The position numbers were made by a program, and so were the translations under genes. This document shows, one piece after another, positions 10,619 through 21,593 of a stretch of 64,000 nucleotides of DNA. The notes under the pieces were generated by a model. The model saw only the letters and a list, made by a program, of their open reading frames with translations, was not told the DNA's origin and did not search any database. The stretch comes from Silene conica (Eukaryota; Streptophyta; Magnoliopsida; Caryophyllales; Caryophyllaceae): the NCBI GenBank assembly GCA_029255685.2, contig CM055317.2, forward strand, positions 17,129,501 to 17,193,500. The letters run 5' to 3'. How positions within the stretch are numbered: the first letter of the stretch is position 1; each line of letters opens with the position of its first letter.

Positions 10619-13600
10619 ATGGAGGAGTATAATTATGAAATGAGTGAAAATAGTGGAGTTCATCCTCAACAAAGAGGGAATCATAATAATTATTCATATG
10701 TAACATCATCAATTTTGGTACCCAACAACAACAACAATAATAATAATAATAATTCATCTTCAACAAATAACACTTCTCCATCATCACCTTCAGTTTCCAT
10801 GTATGTTGGAAGAACTCCATATAATAATAATCATACTTCATTTCTACAATCACCAGATCATCAAAGAGTTGTGAAAACTGAATCAAGTAGTCACAATTTC
10901 TCAAGATTTCATTACCCTTTCTTCTCTCCAACACCGTCTTCGCTTCATAATCTTCATCATCTTCGTCAAGATCATGAAACTGCTGATGAAACTACTATCA
11001 GTAGTGTTACTACTCATGAAGTTGAATCCATTAAAGCTAAGATTATTGCTCATCCTCAATATTCTAATCTCTTACAAGCTTATCTTGCTTGTCAAAAGGT
11101 ATGTACATACTACACTTTACTTATTCCCTTCAATTATAATACAATTTCCGTTTACCGTAAGAGCGATTTTGATACTGATACAAATTTTACGATTCCATTC
11201 CAGTCCATGTACATATATGTATTTTGCAAATAAAATGAATTTGCACCTTAATATCTACTTTTTTGTACTAAAATATTCAAAAATACAAGTATATTTTATA
11301 TATTGGTAAAGTAGGTAAGATGTAAAAAAATTAAATATTATATTTATTTCTGGTGTCAAATGAGCCACAACCCACAACACAAGGGCTTAATGTAAAAAAT
11401 CTATGTAATAATAGATGTGACTTGTGAGTATGATGATACGGAAATTATATACTCCGTAGTATTAATGAGCGACATCTAAAGAGCATAACAATACCTAATG
11501 AGAATGTATGTTTTTTAAATCTAATTCTATTATATTTATATACTTCCGTCATGTTGTGTGTAGGTGGGAGCACCACCAGACGTGGCTGCGCGACTAGCAG
11601 CCGCGCACCAAGAGTTTGAGGCTCGGCAAAGGGCGTCTTTCTCAGCGTGTCGGGACGGCTCCAAGGATCCAGAACTCGATCAATTTATGGTGACACTCCT
11701 CGCAATCAAACTTTAATCTTGTTGTCCACCGTACCATTATACGAGACAAATCGTACATTTGATAGAGAGGTTAATTAAGACCTAGTTTATCAATGGACGA
11801 ATACATGGTTACGATTAGGTGTCCCGTGACATCGGAAAATGATTATTTGTTTACATTTTGATTTTGAGTGCTCGTCAAATCATTCTTTTTTCTTTTTTTT
11901 TTTCTAGTAGGTACACTACGTATCCTTGTTATATTTGAGAGTTTTTTTTTTGTGTTTAAAAGAATCACAATATCAATTTTGATGTTAATGGTGTTTGAAC
12001 CCGAGTTATGACTACTACCACATCTCATAACTGCATTTAAAATTATAATGGTCGATCCGCTTTTGGATGTATCAAGTCACGTAATCTTATCTTTAATAAA
12101 AGTTGGTTGATTAAATATAGTATTATACATTTGATTGATTGGTTTCATTTCTTCAAATGGTCAAATAGTTTTTTTTTAATTAAATAATGTTTTTTTCACT
12201 ATTACAACATCTTTTTTTCTATTAAAACGAGTCACCCACGCACAAGAACAGTACAAAGATGGAGTATATAATTACAAGATAAAGCTTCTAATCTATGAGT
12301 AATGTATTATCGACAGTAATGCAATCTTACGATCTTACGAAAGGATTTACGATATTGATAACAGGAAGCATACTATGATATGTTGGTGAAGTATAGGGAG
12401 GAGCTAACAAGACCAGTGCAAGAAGCCATGGAATTTATGAGAAGAATTGAAGCACAGCTAAACATGCTTAGCAATGGACCTATTAATGTCTTTTCAACTG
12501 GTATGTATGCTTTCTTATTTATTTCTCTCTCTAGATAGACAATATAGCTGTTTTTTAATAATAAATTTAATATTAAATTACTAAATTAGTATTAGTATTG
12601 ATTTGTCAATTTGATTTAGACATTCTTAAGTTTCCCAATAAATACCATTATTCCAGATATAGGATTATTTGAGTGCGCTTCCAAAAGTATGATGTAGGTT
12701 TGGTGCTCCACTGTGGAACCCTAGTTTTACACGCTTCACGAGTTTAATAGCTCAGCTTGTCCATATACCAAACCTTGCAATCTTTTATTTAGATCGTTTT
12801 AGTTAAAACCGTTTTCACATAACGTGTTTCAGATCGCATCTTTTCTTTAACTATTGTCACTATGAGTCGGTTTTATCTTTTACGACCATTGAAATTCGGT
12901 TCACTTTCAACGGTTTTTTTTCTCGTAAAATCCACGTTCTTATAGAGTGTCTTATAACATCAATTAGAGAAATCTAATTTTGTAGAAATTAAATTAACCT
13001 AACTAATTTATGTATTAAAATAACCACGGAAAATAATTTTTTTTCTTAAGTTAACAAATTATATATGTGAATCTATCATCTACTCCATACAAGATACAAC
13101 AATTCAAATCAAATGAAAAGGCACAATGTGAATCAGTGTGTGATCTTTTTCATCCTCCTAATTGTACGACATGTACTTTCAAAACCTAATATTGTATCTG
13201 TATTAGATTTATGTATTTTTTCAAAAAAAATTATCCTCTTCGAAAAACAATCTCCATATTAGCTAAAGCCAAATTATTTTTGATAATTAATCCCGTCTTA
13301 ATTTCATGGTTTATGAAATCAATGTCACGGAAATGAAAAGCTAATTATTTTTGATAATTAATCCCGTGTGAATTCCATGGTTTATGAAATCATTGTCATG
13401 GAAACGAAATAGCTAAAATGTTGAATCACTATTTTATGCCCATATGTTTATTAATTTTTCTATAAACTTAATATACTATACTAAAAAAACCGTAAAAATG
13501 ATTGGGACTTCTACAACGGGTTTAAGAAAGCAGATGCAGGAGAAGGACAAGACATACATGAAAAAAACCTCAACAAAAACCATGTCTAACCCAATATATG

Positions 13601-16600
13601 TCTCACTTGATAGATCCCTACATGGCCTAGACCACTAATTCTTATATGAGATTGACCTATTATGTTTCATATATGACGGCGATATGGAAAATTTATTTTT
13701 AAAGATAAGGTATCATATGTGTATATAAGATCGATTTCAAATTTAGATACGATATGATTAGTGATCTTACTAATTGAACCTACTAAAAATAGTTGATATT
13801 TCGGTTAAGTCGAAAAATAAAATTGAATGGAGTCAGAATCGGAGTCAAATATTATAAGTGAAGTGTGATAGAGTATTTTGAAACTTACTCAAGGTGTACA
13901 TTCTTAATGACAATATACGTAGTAATTTAGTTAAGTACTATTTGGATTATACTACTAATAATAATTAGTGAGTTTGTTAAATGAAGAATGTAGAAGAGAG
14001 GCAAAAGAAGTCTGGACACACGTTTTCCAATACTAATCACACACTCCGACAAATCCCATTATGGAATGTCGTTGCTTTTCTCCATAACTTAATCTTAATC
14101 ATTGTTAATCATTTGTATTTCTACGTTAAACAGCCAATCTTTCCGTATTTAGCAACACATTTGTCGGCAATCCGCTCTTTTATTCTACGTTTAGCAAACA
14201 AATTATTTAATACATCAATCAACTTAGGATGCTTTTTTGTTAATGCCGTTAGATCTCTCCGTTTTAACATTCCGATATGATACTCTTTATAATTATCATC
14301 CTATTTAAGTATTTAAGACCAAGTCTTTTACTCTATACTTTTTTTCATGTAATTTATTTTTGTCTTATTTATTTTATTTTAGCGGGTTTAAACTTACAAA
14401 GAATACGCGTGTCTTAAACAACAATTAGTGGTTTGTAGATAACATAGCTTAATGTTGTTGATAGCAGTACTAGAAACTTTGTCAGATATTCTTTTTCAAA
14501 TTTATTACACTGATAGACGTCTACCAGTCTCGTGCTATGATCACTAAATTCTTCTTTTTCTATTATCATTTGTTGCTTTCCAGTCAAAAGAATGTCTATA
14601 TAAGACATGAAAGGATAGTGTCTTGAATCGACATTCCAACTTGACTAGGTCATACTCCAAAATTAAAATAAATTAAAATCATTGTATAATGCTATACAAT
14701 AATTTCGTTTAATTATTTACTTTACAAATTAAGACCAAATTAAGGGAGACATAAGTACATTACAATTTAGTTTAAGGGTGGATCCGAGTAACTAGCTAAG
14801 GCTGTTCAGTGTTTACGATAATAAGTAATAAATATGATAGCTTATTTGATCCTATTATCTCTAGTTAAACTATTTCTAATACAAGGACGTGGCTGCAACG
14901 AAAATAATGATGTAAACTATCTGTTTAGCAATTTTAACGACTACATTTTGGATGGTGCTAGTAATTTATGAGAAAGTCGTATATATTTTGTTTTATTTGA
15001 AATATTTATCATTTTTAGGTTTTATTGGTACTTCGTAGCTATTATTTCTAATGACTTTACACTTTATTTTAAGTAATTATTACGCATATTTCTTTAGCTA
15101 ATATGGAGCATAGTTGTAACTATGTGTAAAGGAAAGAATGATAGGGGAGGAAAAAGCTGTCGTAGGGTTAGGCAAGATTACACGTAGTCATATATATAAG
15201 TAATAAGATCAAGTTTATCGGTTGTTTCTGCAGTCCTACCTACACCGAGTTCCTGCAATAAAATAGTAATATATTCTTCTTAACCTACTTACTAGACCAG
15301 GCCGGTATAATTTTAGCTTGTTTTACTAATTGAGTTTAATTCTATTCAATTTAGTTCTTCTTTTATAAATCAACTCTTATTTCGTTGTAGTTCCATTAAG
15401 TTCATTAGTTCAGTTCCCTAAGTCCAGTTCAATTCAGACAATTTCAGTATAAAAGAACCGGGCCTAAGACTCATACACCCATTCTTTTCCATTGTACTTC
15501 TTATAATTGAAGTAAAGGATTTGGTTAACCAATATAAGGTTGAAAAACTCGAACTTGTTTGAGTCAAGATTTGAAGTTCAACTGATATAAAACGTGTACA
15601 AAATTATCTTATTGTCTTTGTGATTCCTTAATATTAGACTATTTCCATTTAGTTTTGATTCCATACGTTTCATTAAAATACACCTCATATATATTAAACA
15701 AATTTGTGGAATCAAATTGAACGAAGCGGAGGGAAGTATTTATTAGCTGTTATTATTGGACTTTGTCCATTTATGATGTTCAAAGTATATAACTATATAT
15801 TGGTTAATGATTAATAAGAAGAGGGCAAGACCTTTAAAACAAACAACATAATATAGTATTGGATACAATGACAGCCCATAAATACTACGGAGTACTAACA
15901 CATAATCTCTAGTGTTTTTCGAAGATGAACGAGGTCCATTTTAAACTCAGGTTATGAATAACATACTACTTTTGCAACATCAAAACTAACCTAACTACGA
16001 ATAATACAACATGCATGTTTCTCTAAGTATTGATCTTTTTGGCTAAATAAATGTTATACTCCACACTAGATAATTAGTCCCTCTTATTTGTGACGGTCAT
16101 AAACTTGTGACTTCTCACAATCCCCCTCAGTTGCCTTTTCCATTTGTTTTTCACTCCTCTTCACTTGCAAGTTTGTGACGGATTTAGACCATTATAAATG
16201 AGAATTTATGTTACACAATTACATGAAATATTTTATGCCGAAAATCTAATATAGCACTCCTTATTGTATGAATAGGGAATTGATAATTAGACCGTGTTAT
16301 GCCACATTGCGACCCCTATAATCCTATATGTATGACATGACGTATTCCCGATCTGAGTGCAGTTAAATTTCTGAATATGAACAATTCTCAAAGTATACAA
16401 TTAAAGATACGTTGATGGTGTTACAGAAGAGGTAGTCATTTCAGATTGCAGTGTATGTTTTAGTCAATGTTTACCAAATGTCGAATATAAAATCAAATAA
16501 TTGTATGAAATAAGTAAAGTTAATTTAGAAATTGATGGAGCTTGTGTTATGGGAAATTGAAGCTGCAGACCATACCACATGTTAGCTACGCATACACGAA

Positions 16601-19412
16601 AATGTCAGACAACCATGGCCTATTGATTAGACATTGATTTATTACATTTTTCTGTACTACTTCTTTTTATTACTCTTTAATCTCCATCTCATTTTTCACC
16701 GTAAATTCTCGTTTGTAACGATACTATTTCGTCATAAATTTATGACCTCTCACAAGGAGCAAGTAAAAGGGCAAGTGAGTAGGGGCTCGTGAGACGTCAC
16801 AACCTTGTGACCGTCACAAGCAAGACAGTCTGATTTTTCACTATAACATTATCTTAACTTACGGCTCTTATATCTGAACCTTATAAGAGGTCTTAAGTTA
16901 AGATGGTCTTATTGTTAGACTAATGTTCATTTTAATGTAATTGCTTTCAATATTATGATTTAATAGAGGCGTCAATCATTGATACGACCTGAAAACACAA
17001 CATGAACCCGACACGAAATTAGCAGGTTCGGGTCAAGGTGTTTCAACCCGTTTACGTAATTGGGTTGACACGAACACGATTCAAACTTATATGGGTCGGG
17101 TTAGGGTTGGGGTCTTGAGACACAAACCTGGCACGAATAATCCATTAATTTAAATGGGTTATGATATATCCATCCAAAATGGGTTATAATCGGGTTATGT
17201 TATTTTGAATTTGAAATAAGACACGAAGTTTATCTATTTTTGTTGTAAATTTTAATTTTGAATGCATTGTATTTATATGGGTTGGATAAACGGGTTTAAT
17301 GGGTTAATTGATATGTTAAAACTTAAATGGGTTACACAAGTCGGGTTGAGTTATTGAAAAAATAAATAGGTTGGGTTAGGGTTGATGCATGTAACCTGTT
17401 TATCTAATTGGGTTGGGTTAGGGTTAAGGGGTTATGACCCATTTAATGATGACACGAACACGAACTCGACACGACCCGACCCGACCTGTTTGTCAGGTCT
17501 ATGATTTAAGTTATGTATTTTCAATAACTATAGTGTATTTCATATGCTTTAAGCTATGTTTTTTTATGAAATTTTCTATTGCTAAATTAAATACAACTAT
17601 AGTGAATTTGAATTGAAATATAAACATTGGAGTTTTAAACTGAATTGACATAAATTGAACTATGCTATCAGGCGAAAACAATCTGAATTAAAATAATTAA
17701 CCTATATAAGCATATTACGATACAAAGAGAATGCGTGTTTTATTCACATAAATTATGTAATAAAGATAAATAAATAATTGAAACGAATGTATATCATTAC
17801 CTGGAGGGAAGTGGTGTCATGTCGATATGTGGGTTGAGACCTTGAGGGCATAGCAATAGCATGTTTAATTCTGACAAAGGGGCCTCCTTAACTGAGAGTT
17901 CAATGTATTTCTGTATTTGTCACTTGCTCTTCTTACGTAGGATTTATTAGCTTTGTGACTATCTTATCATCTTTTTTTCTTCATTCCTCACTTCCACTTA
18001 TTGTCTTCTCTGTCTTTCTTCTATTTCTTTTTCACATTTTTATTTTTATTTATGTTTATTAATTTTTTCACTTACAGTTTAATTTAACTTCTTAATTTGG
18101 ATCGGATATGTTTGTCACCGGCCACTATTTTTCGTTAATATTTATCAAAGTAAAACGATACAACCGTGCAAGTATAAAATTAATTACAGAAATGTAATGG
18201 CTTGCTTAATTGTTTACACTAAAACGATATCAGTCGGTTGCGACAAATTAAATATTAAAACACTCTCCACTTTATTCATTTAGACTCCCTGTATTAATGA
18301 AATAACGGAAATTCAAGCTGTTATTAGGAGCATATTATTTTGATAAACCAAAGCAAATAAAGTTCCTTGGCATGTTACTTGGCTAGTATCACCTAAGTTT
18401 TCCGAAAGATCGTCTCTAGTGGTCTTAGTGGAAGTTGAGTGAGTCTAGTATGCTATTGTTATGTAAAAGTAGTTTTATCGAGCAATTCAAAAATGTTGAT
18501 GAACCGATTTAGTCATCTAGACAAGAATACAACTGGATAGGTTGGTTTTTAGATGTCCTAAGGAAAATGGTCACCTAAGGTCATGAAAGGTAATACTCGT
18601 GATTAGGGCTAAAATCGCACAAGGACTTAGATAAAACTGCTTGTTTATTGAACATGTATAGTTTATAATTTATATGGAAATTGATATTTTTGACTGATTA
18701 GCTTGCTTGTAAAACCAATTATGTGGTAGATGATAAATCAGAGGGGGTTGGGTCATCAGAAGAGGATCAAGAGAACAGTGGAGGCGAGGCGGAAGTGGCA
18801 GAGATTGATCCTCGAGCAGAAGACCGAGAGCTAAAGAAGCATTTGTTGAAGAAGTATAGTGGCTACTTAGGTAGTCTAAAGCAGGAGTTGTCCAAGAAGA
18901 AGAAGAAAGGCAAACTTCCTAAAGAGGCTCGTCAGAAATTGCTCACTTGGTGGGAGTTGCACTATAAATGGCCTTATCCTTCGGTACGTATTTCTATTTT
19001 CATGGATTATTTCGCTATATGGTGTTACCCTTTCCGAAACACATGATTTATAAGTTATCTGAATTGCAAAAATGGTATGGATACATTTGAGCCAGTAATT
19101 GACATTTCTAGTTGATCATTGTTAAGCAAATTAGGTTGGAATTCGACCGTATCAATAAGTAAGATTTGATACACACTAAGAATAATGCATGCATGTTATA
19201 CGAATTAGGAATCGGAGAAGGTGGCATTGGCGGAAGCAACGGGACTAGACCAGAAACAAATCAACAATTGGTTCATAAACCAAAGGAAAAGGCATTGGAA
19301 ACCATCAGAGGACATGCAGTTCATGGTGATGGATGGCATTCATCCTCATAATGGCCCTATCTACATGGATGGCCATTACATGGGAGACGGTCCTTACCGC
19401 TTCGGAACCTAA
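10619..19412 (+). CDS. KNAT1: class I KNOX homeobox protein, KNAT1/BREVIPEDICELLUS-like
   Basis: A nuclear TALE homeodomain transcription factor; family members keep shoot meristem and internode cells indeterminate and pair with BELL proteins. I read five exons with GT/AG borders: 10619-11098, 11564-11689, 12365-12500, 18730-18983 and 19209-19412, giving 399 residues, close to the usual 398. Residues 1-130 are low complexity with a 10-Asn run. KNOX1 starts at about 132 ([12 protein letters not shown]) and crosses into exon 2; KNOX2 is about 195-245 (DPELDQFM, then [17 protein letters not shown]). An acidic Ser/Glu linker follows, then ELK (281-302) and the homeodomain (about 303-366) with the three-residue PYP loop at 329-331 and [10 protein letters not shown] at 353-362. 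The C-terminus [15 protein letters not shown] is diagnostic of KNAT1/BP rather than STM. All key residues are present and there is no frame damage. Start chosen because MEEY matches the family N-terminus. Confidence 0.93.
13268..13409. repeat. 71-bp tandem duplication in the KNOX intron
   Basis: Two copies in direct orientation at about 13,268 and 13,339 share AATTATTTTTGATAATTAAT, CCATGGTTTATGAAATCA and GTCA-GGAAA-GAAA with a handful of substitutions. Function unknown. Confidence 0.75.
16078..16205. mobile_element. MITE-like inverted repeat (GTGACGG family), copy 1
   Basis: Ends TATTTGTGACGGTCATAAAC and TTGTGACGGATTTAGACCAT plus ATAAATGAGAA are rough inverted complements. The same vocabulary occurs at 16,697-16,830 and 62,308-62,505. 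Boundaries and target duplication are not certain. Confidence 0.5.
16697..16830. mobile_element. MITE-like inverted repeat (GTGACGG family), copy 2
   Basis: The left arm TTCTCGTTTGTAACGATACT with ATTTATGACCTCTCACAAGG faces the right arm GACGTCACAACCTTGTGACC and GTCACAAGCAAGAC. It is more diverged than the copy at 62,308. It lies within KNOX intron 3. Confidence 0.5.
16964..17501. mobile_element. hAT-type MITE in the KNOX intron
   Basis: This 538-bp element is flanked by a perfect 8-bp duplication, tgatttaa (16,956-16,963 and 17,502-17,509). The left end is TAGAGGCGTCAAT and the right end, in reverse complement, is TAGACCTGACAAAC. Subterminal regions carry CACGAACACGAA and GACACGACCCGACC words and GGGTTGGGTTAGGG repeats. 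It is non-coding. The 8-bp duplication and TAG termini assign it to hAT. Confidence 0.83.
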
Positions 19413-19751
19413 TATATGTCACCGTTATCTCCTCTATATATGTTATTTATATTATGCTGAGTATATTTATTAAGTTGTGTGCATCGCATGATTATGGAGC
19501 ATATGTGATTTCCTGCCAAAAAAAGGTGAACTAGCAGGAATAGTTTTGTTGATTTTGAGTTGGAAACATGTTTGTATTCGGATAGCTTATGTTCAGGTTA
19601 TTGAATATCTACTTAATAAGTTGTCTACTTTTTATGTGTTGAAAGTCTACATCCAGTTAGCTATAGTAATTTTAAGTAGATATGATAAATAGGTCATTCA
19701 ATTTATGATAATTCGCGTTAAGTGGGCCGGTTTTGATCCTTCAGATGAGAC
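19413..19751 (+). other. 3' flank of the KNOX gene
   Basis: This is the presumed 3' UTR and downstream DNA. Its T-rich, A-rich composition fits a plant 3' end, but no canonical AATAAA signal stands out at a defined place. There is no gene. It ends at the Tourist MITE. Confidence 0.4.
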
Positions 19752-19754
19752 TTA

Positions 19755-20065
19755 GGGGTTGTTTGGTTGACACTTTGAAAACACGTGAATTGCAAAATCC
19801 ATGATTTGCAAAAACATGGGTTGTTTGGTTGCCATAATTTTTGCAAAATGGAGGAATTAGAGGTTTCTAGGAACTTCCAATGCCTACATAATGTAGGAAC
19901 TTATTTACCTACCCCCCTCGGTCATTCGAAATTCCTGTGGAATTTAATTCCTACATGCGTAACCAAACACTTTTCTCAAATTCACCCGAATTAGATGTGG
20001 AACTTATTTCCCTTGAATTGTAAGTTCCTAGAAAAATCAACTTCCCTAATCAACCAAGCGACTCC
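19755..20065. mobile_element. Tourist-type MITE (PIF/Harbinger)
   Basis: This 311-bp element has 3-bp TTA duplications (19,752-19,754 and 20,066-20,068). The left end is GGGGTTGTTTGGTTGA; the right end in reverse complement is GGAGTCGCTTGGTTGA. The TTA duplication and GGG-GTTTGGTT terminus are the Tourist signature. An internal repeat of the terminus (GGGTTGTTTGGTTGCC at about 19,818) suggests a nested or duplicated end. Confidence 0.83.
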
Positions 20066-20285
20066 TTAGTATTGGTTTCAGTTTGACTTAGTTTAGCGCA
20101 TTTTAGTCAACTACCTTAAATAATTTGTATTATTTTAGGTCGGTATAAGTTCGATTGGGTCAAGAAGAAATATAGGTGATATCTTTGAAAAATTGATTAT
20201 ATTTAAATTCGGTGGCAAACGATTCAAGTTGAAATCTGTAATTCATGTTAAATAATCTCAGTTCTTAAAATAATATTAATTTGAA

Positions 20286-20649
20286 GAGTAAATTAAAAAT
20301 AACTCCCTTTTAAAATAGGGTTTTTTAAAATTACTCCCTTATATAATTTTTTTCTAAAATTACTCCCTTAAGATACACTTTTATTAAAAATTGCTTCAAA
20401 ACTCCAATTTAGGTTACCTATTTCGTATGTTTTTGAACTTATTTTCCATTGTTATACCTTTCAAAGTGTAAATTAGCTATGTTACAAACGTAATCAATTC
20501 ATAAACTTGTAGAATAAGTCACTTGAATTAGAGTTTTGAAGCAATTTTTGATAAAAATACATCTTAAGGGAGTAATTTAAGAAAAAAATTATATAAGGGA
20601 GTAAATTTAGAAAACTGAATTTTAAAAGGGAGTTATTATTAATTTACTC
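20286..20649. mobile_element. Mutator-type foldback MITE with 9-bp duplication
   Basis: This 364-bp element consists almost entirely of two inverted arms of about 125-140 nt. The left arm starts GAGTAAATTAAAAATAACTC and the right arm ends with its near complement. A perfect 9-bp target duplication, taatttgaa, flanks it (20,277-20,285 and 20,650-20,658). Nine-bp duplications and long inverted repeats point to Mutator-like transposase mobilisation. It has no coding. Confidence 0.87.
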
Positions 20650-20732
20650 TAATTTGAATAATATTTTGAAATCAATTTTTTATTTGTTTCAGTTTTATTT
20701 TTCCATTTCTAACAATCACATGTAAAAATATA

Positions 20733-20959
20733 TGATTTTTGTATATCATACAGAAGAAAAGTACATGTTATTTATAAGTACAGGAAGGGAACAAGATCCT
20801 ATAATCTAGTGATTAAACTAGGAAACAATAGTCTACTTGACATAGCAGAATACGAACAATATACATAGAATTAGACTCTTTAATCAGCATCAATTAGTCG
20901 TGATATGGTTGCTATAATCAAGAGATTATGGTTGATTTGATTTGTTAGTATTATCTTCA
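20733..20959 (-). repeat. copia-1 3' LTR
   Basis: A 227-bp LTR. In the element's sense it runs TGAAGATAATACTAACAAAT to ACAAAAATCA, with TG..CA termini. A purine-rich GAGCGGAAATAT just inside is a weak polypurine tract. It pairs with 53,678-53,905. Confidence 0.85.
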
Positions 20960-21593
20960 ATATTTCCGCTCAAGATGGACGAGCGTTGCCGAAGTCCTAT
21001 CTTGGATGATAATTCAATGAACCGTGATTTATGCAGAGGTTTTGTATGTGTGTGGGCTAGTTGATCAGTACCATTGATATGTTGAACACGAATGTGGCCG
21101 AGACATAGTTGCTCTTTGACGAAGTGAAATGATAGAGCAAGGCGTTTCATCCTGGAGTGAAAAACTGGGTTTGCGGAGTAGTGAGTAGCGGAGAGGTTAT
21201 CACAGTAGATAATTGGGGGTCGTGGTACCTGAATACCGACTTCGTGTAGGAGAGATGTTAGCCAGAGTAGTTCAACAGTTGTGTCAGCGACGGCTCTGAA
21301 TTCAGCTTCAGTGGACGATCGTGATCCAACGCGTTGTTTACGTGAAGACCAACTAATTGGGTTGGAGCCAAGGTAGACAATCACGCTAGAGGTTGAGACA
21401 TAATCGTTTGTGTCACCTCCATGGTCCGCATCACAGTAGGCGTGAAGACGAAGAAGGGTTAATTTGGTGAGCTGAACACCAAGATGAAGAGTTCCTCGAA
21501 GATACCGAAGAAGTCTATTTAACGCGGTCGAGTGAAGAGTTGTTGGATGGGTGAGAAATTGAGCAAGTTTATTAACAGAGTAAGCTATGTCGG
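20926..21593 (-). pseudogene. copia-1 RNase H fragment
   Basis: An open frame runs from the gypsy-1 junction (21,593) to a stop at 20,926 inside the 3' LTR. It encodes the end of a copia RT/RNase H: DIAYSVNKLAQFLTHP at the junction, YCDADHGGD, STEAEFRAVADTTVELLWL, ADTTVELLWLTSLLHEVGI and YCDNLSATHYSANPVFHSR are all standard copia RNase H words. It has no start codon of its own because its upstream half lies at 50,091 and beyond. The frame stays open despite about 10% LTR divergence, probably by chance in a short segment. Confidence 0.85.

Larger units (their letters stand above)
12501..18729 (+). other. large intron 3 of the KNOX gene
   Basis: This 6,229-nt phase-1 intron separates KNOX2 from the ELK/homeodomain exons. 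A long intron at this position is typical of class I KNOX genes, where it can hold regulatory sequence. I see no protein gene in it: the longest open frame, 13,981-14,280, has no recognisable domain. It contains a 71-bp tandem duplication (13,268-13,409), two GTGACGG MITE-like hairpins (16,078-16,205 and 16,697-16,830) and a 538-bp hAT MITE (16,964-17,501). The remainder is AT-rich DNA with no feature I can name. Confidence 0.85.

Noticed and set aside
10605..11309. Open frames overlapping KNOX exon 1 in other frames, and extension of exon 1 past 11,098
   Set aside because: The KNOX1 domain requires splicing at 11,098|11,564. The extension is intron read-through and the others are compositional shadows.
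13981..14280. 99-codon open frame in KNOX intron 3
   Set aside because: No recognisable domain, AT-rich codon use typical of non-coding DNA and no splice or promoter support.
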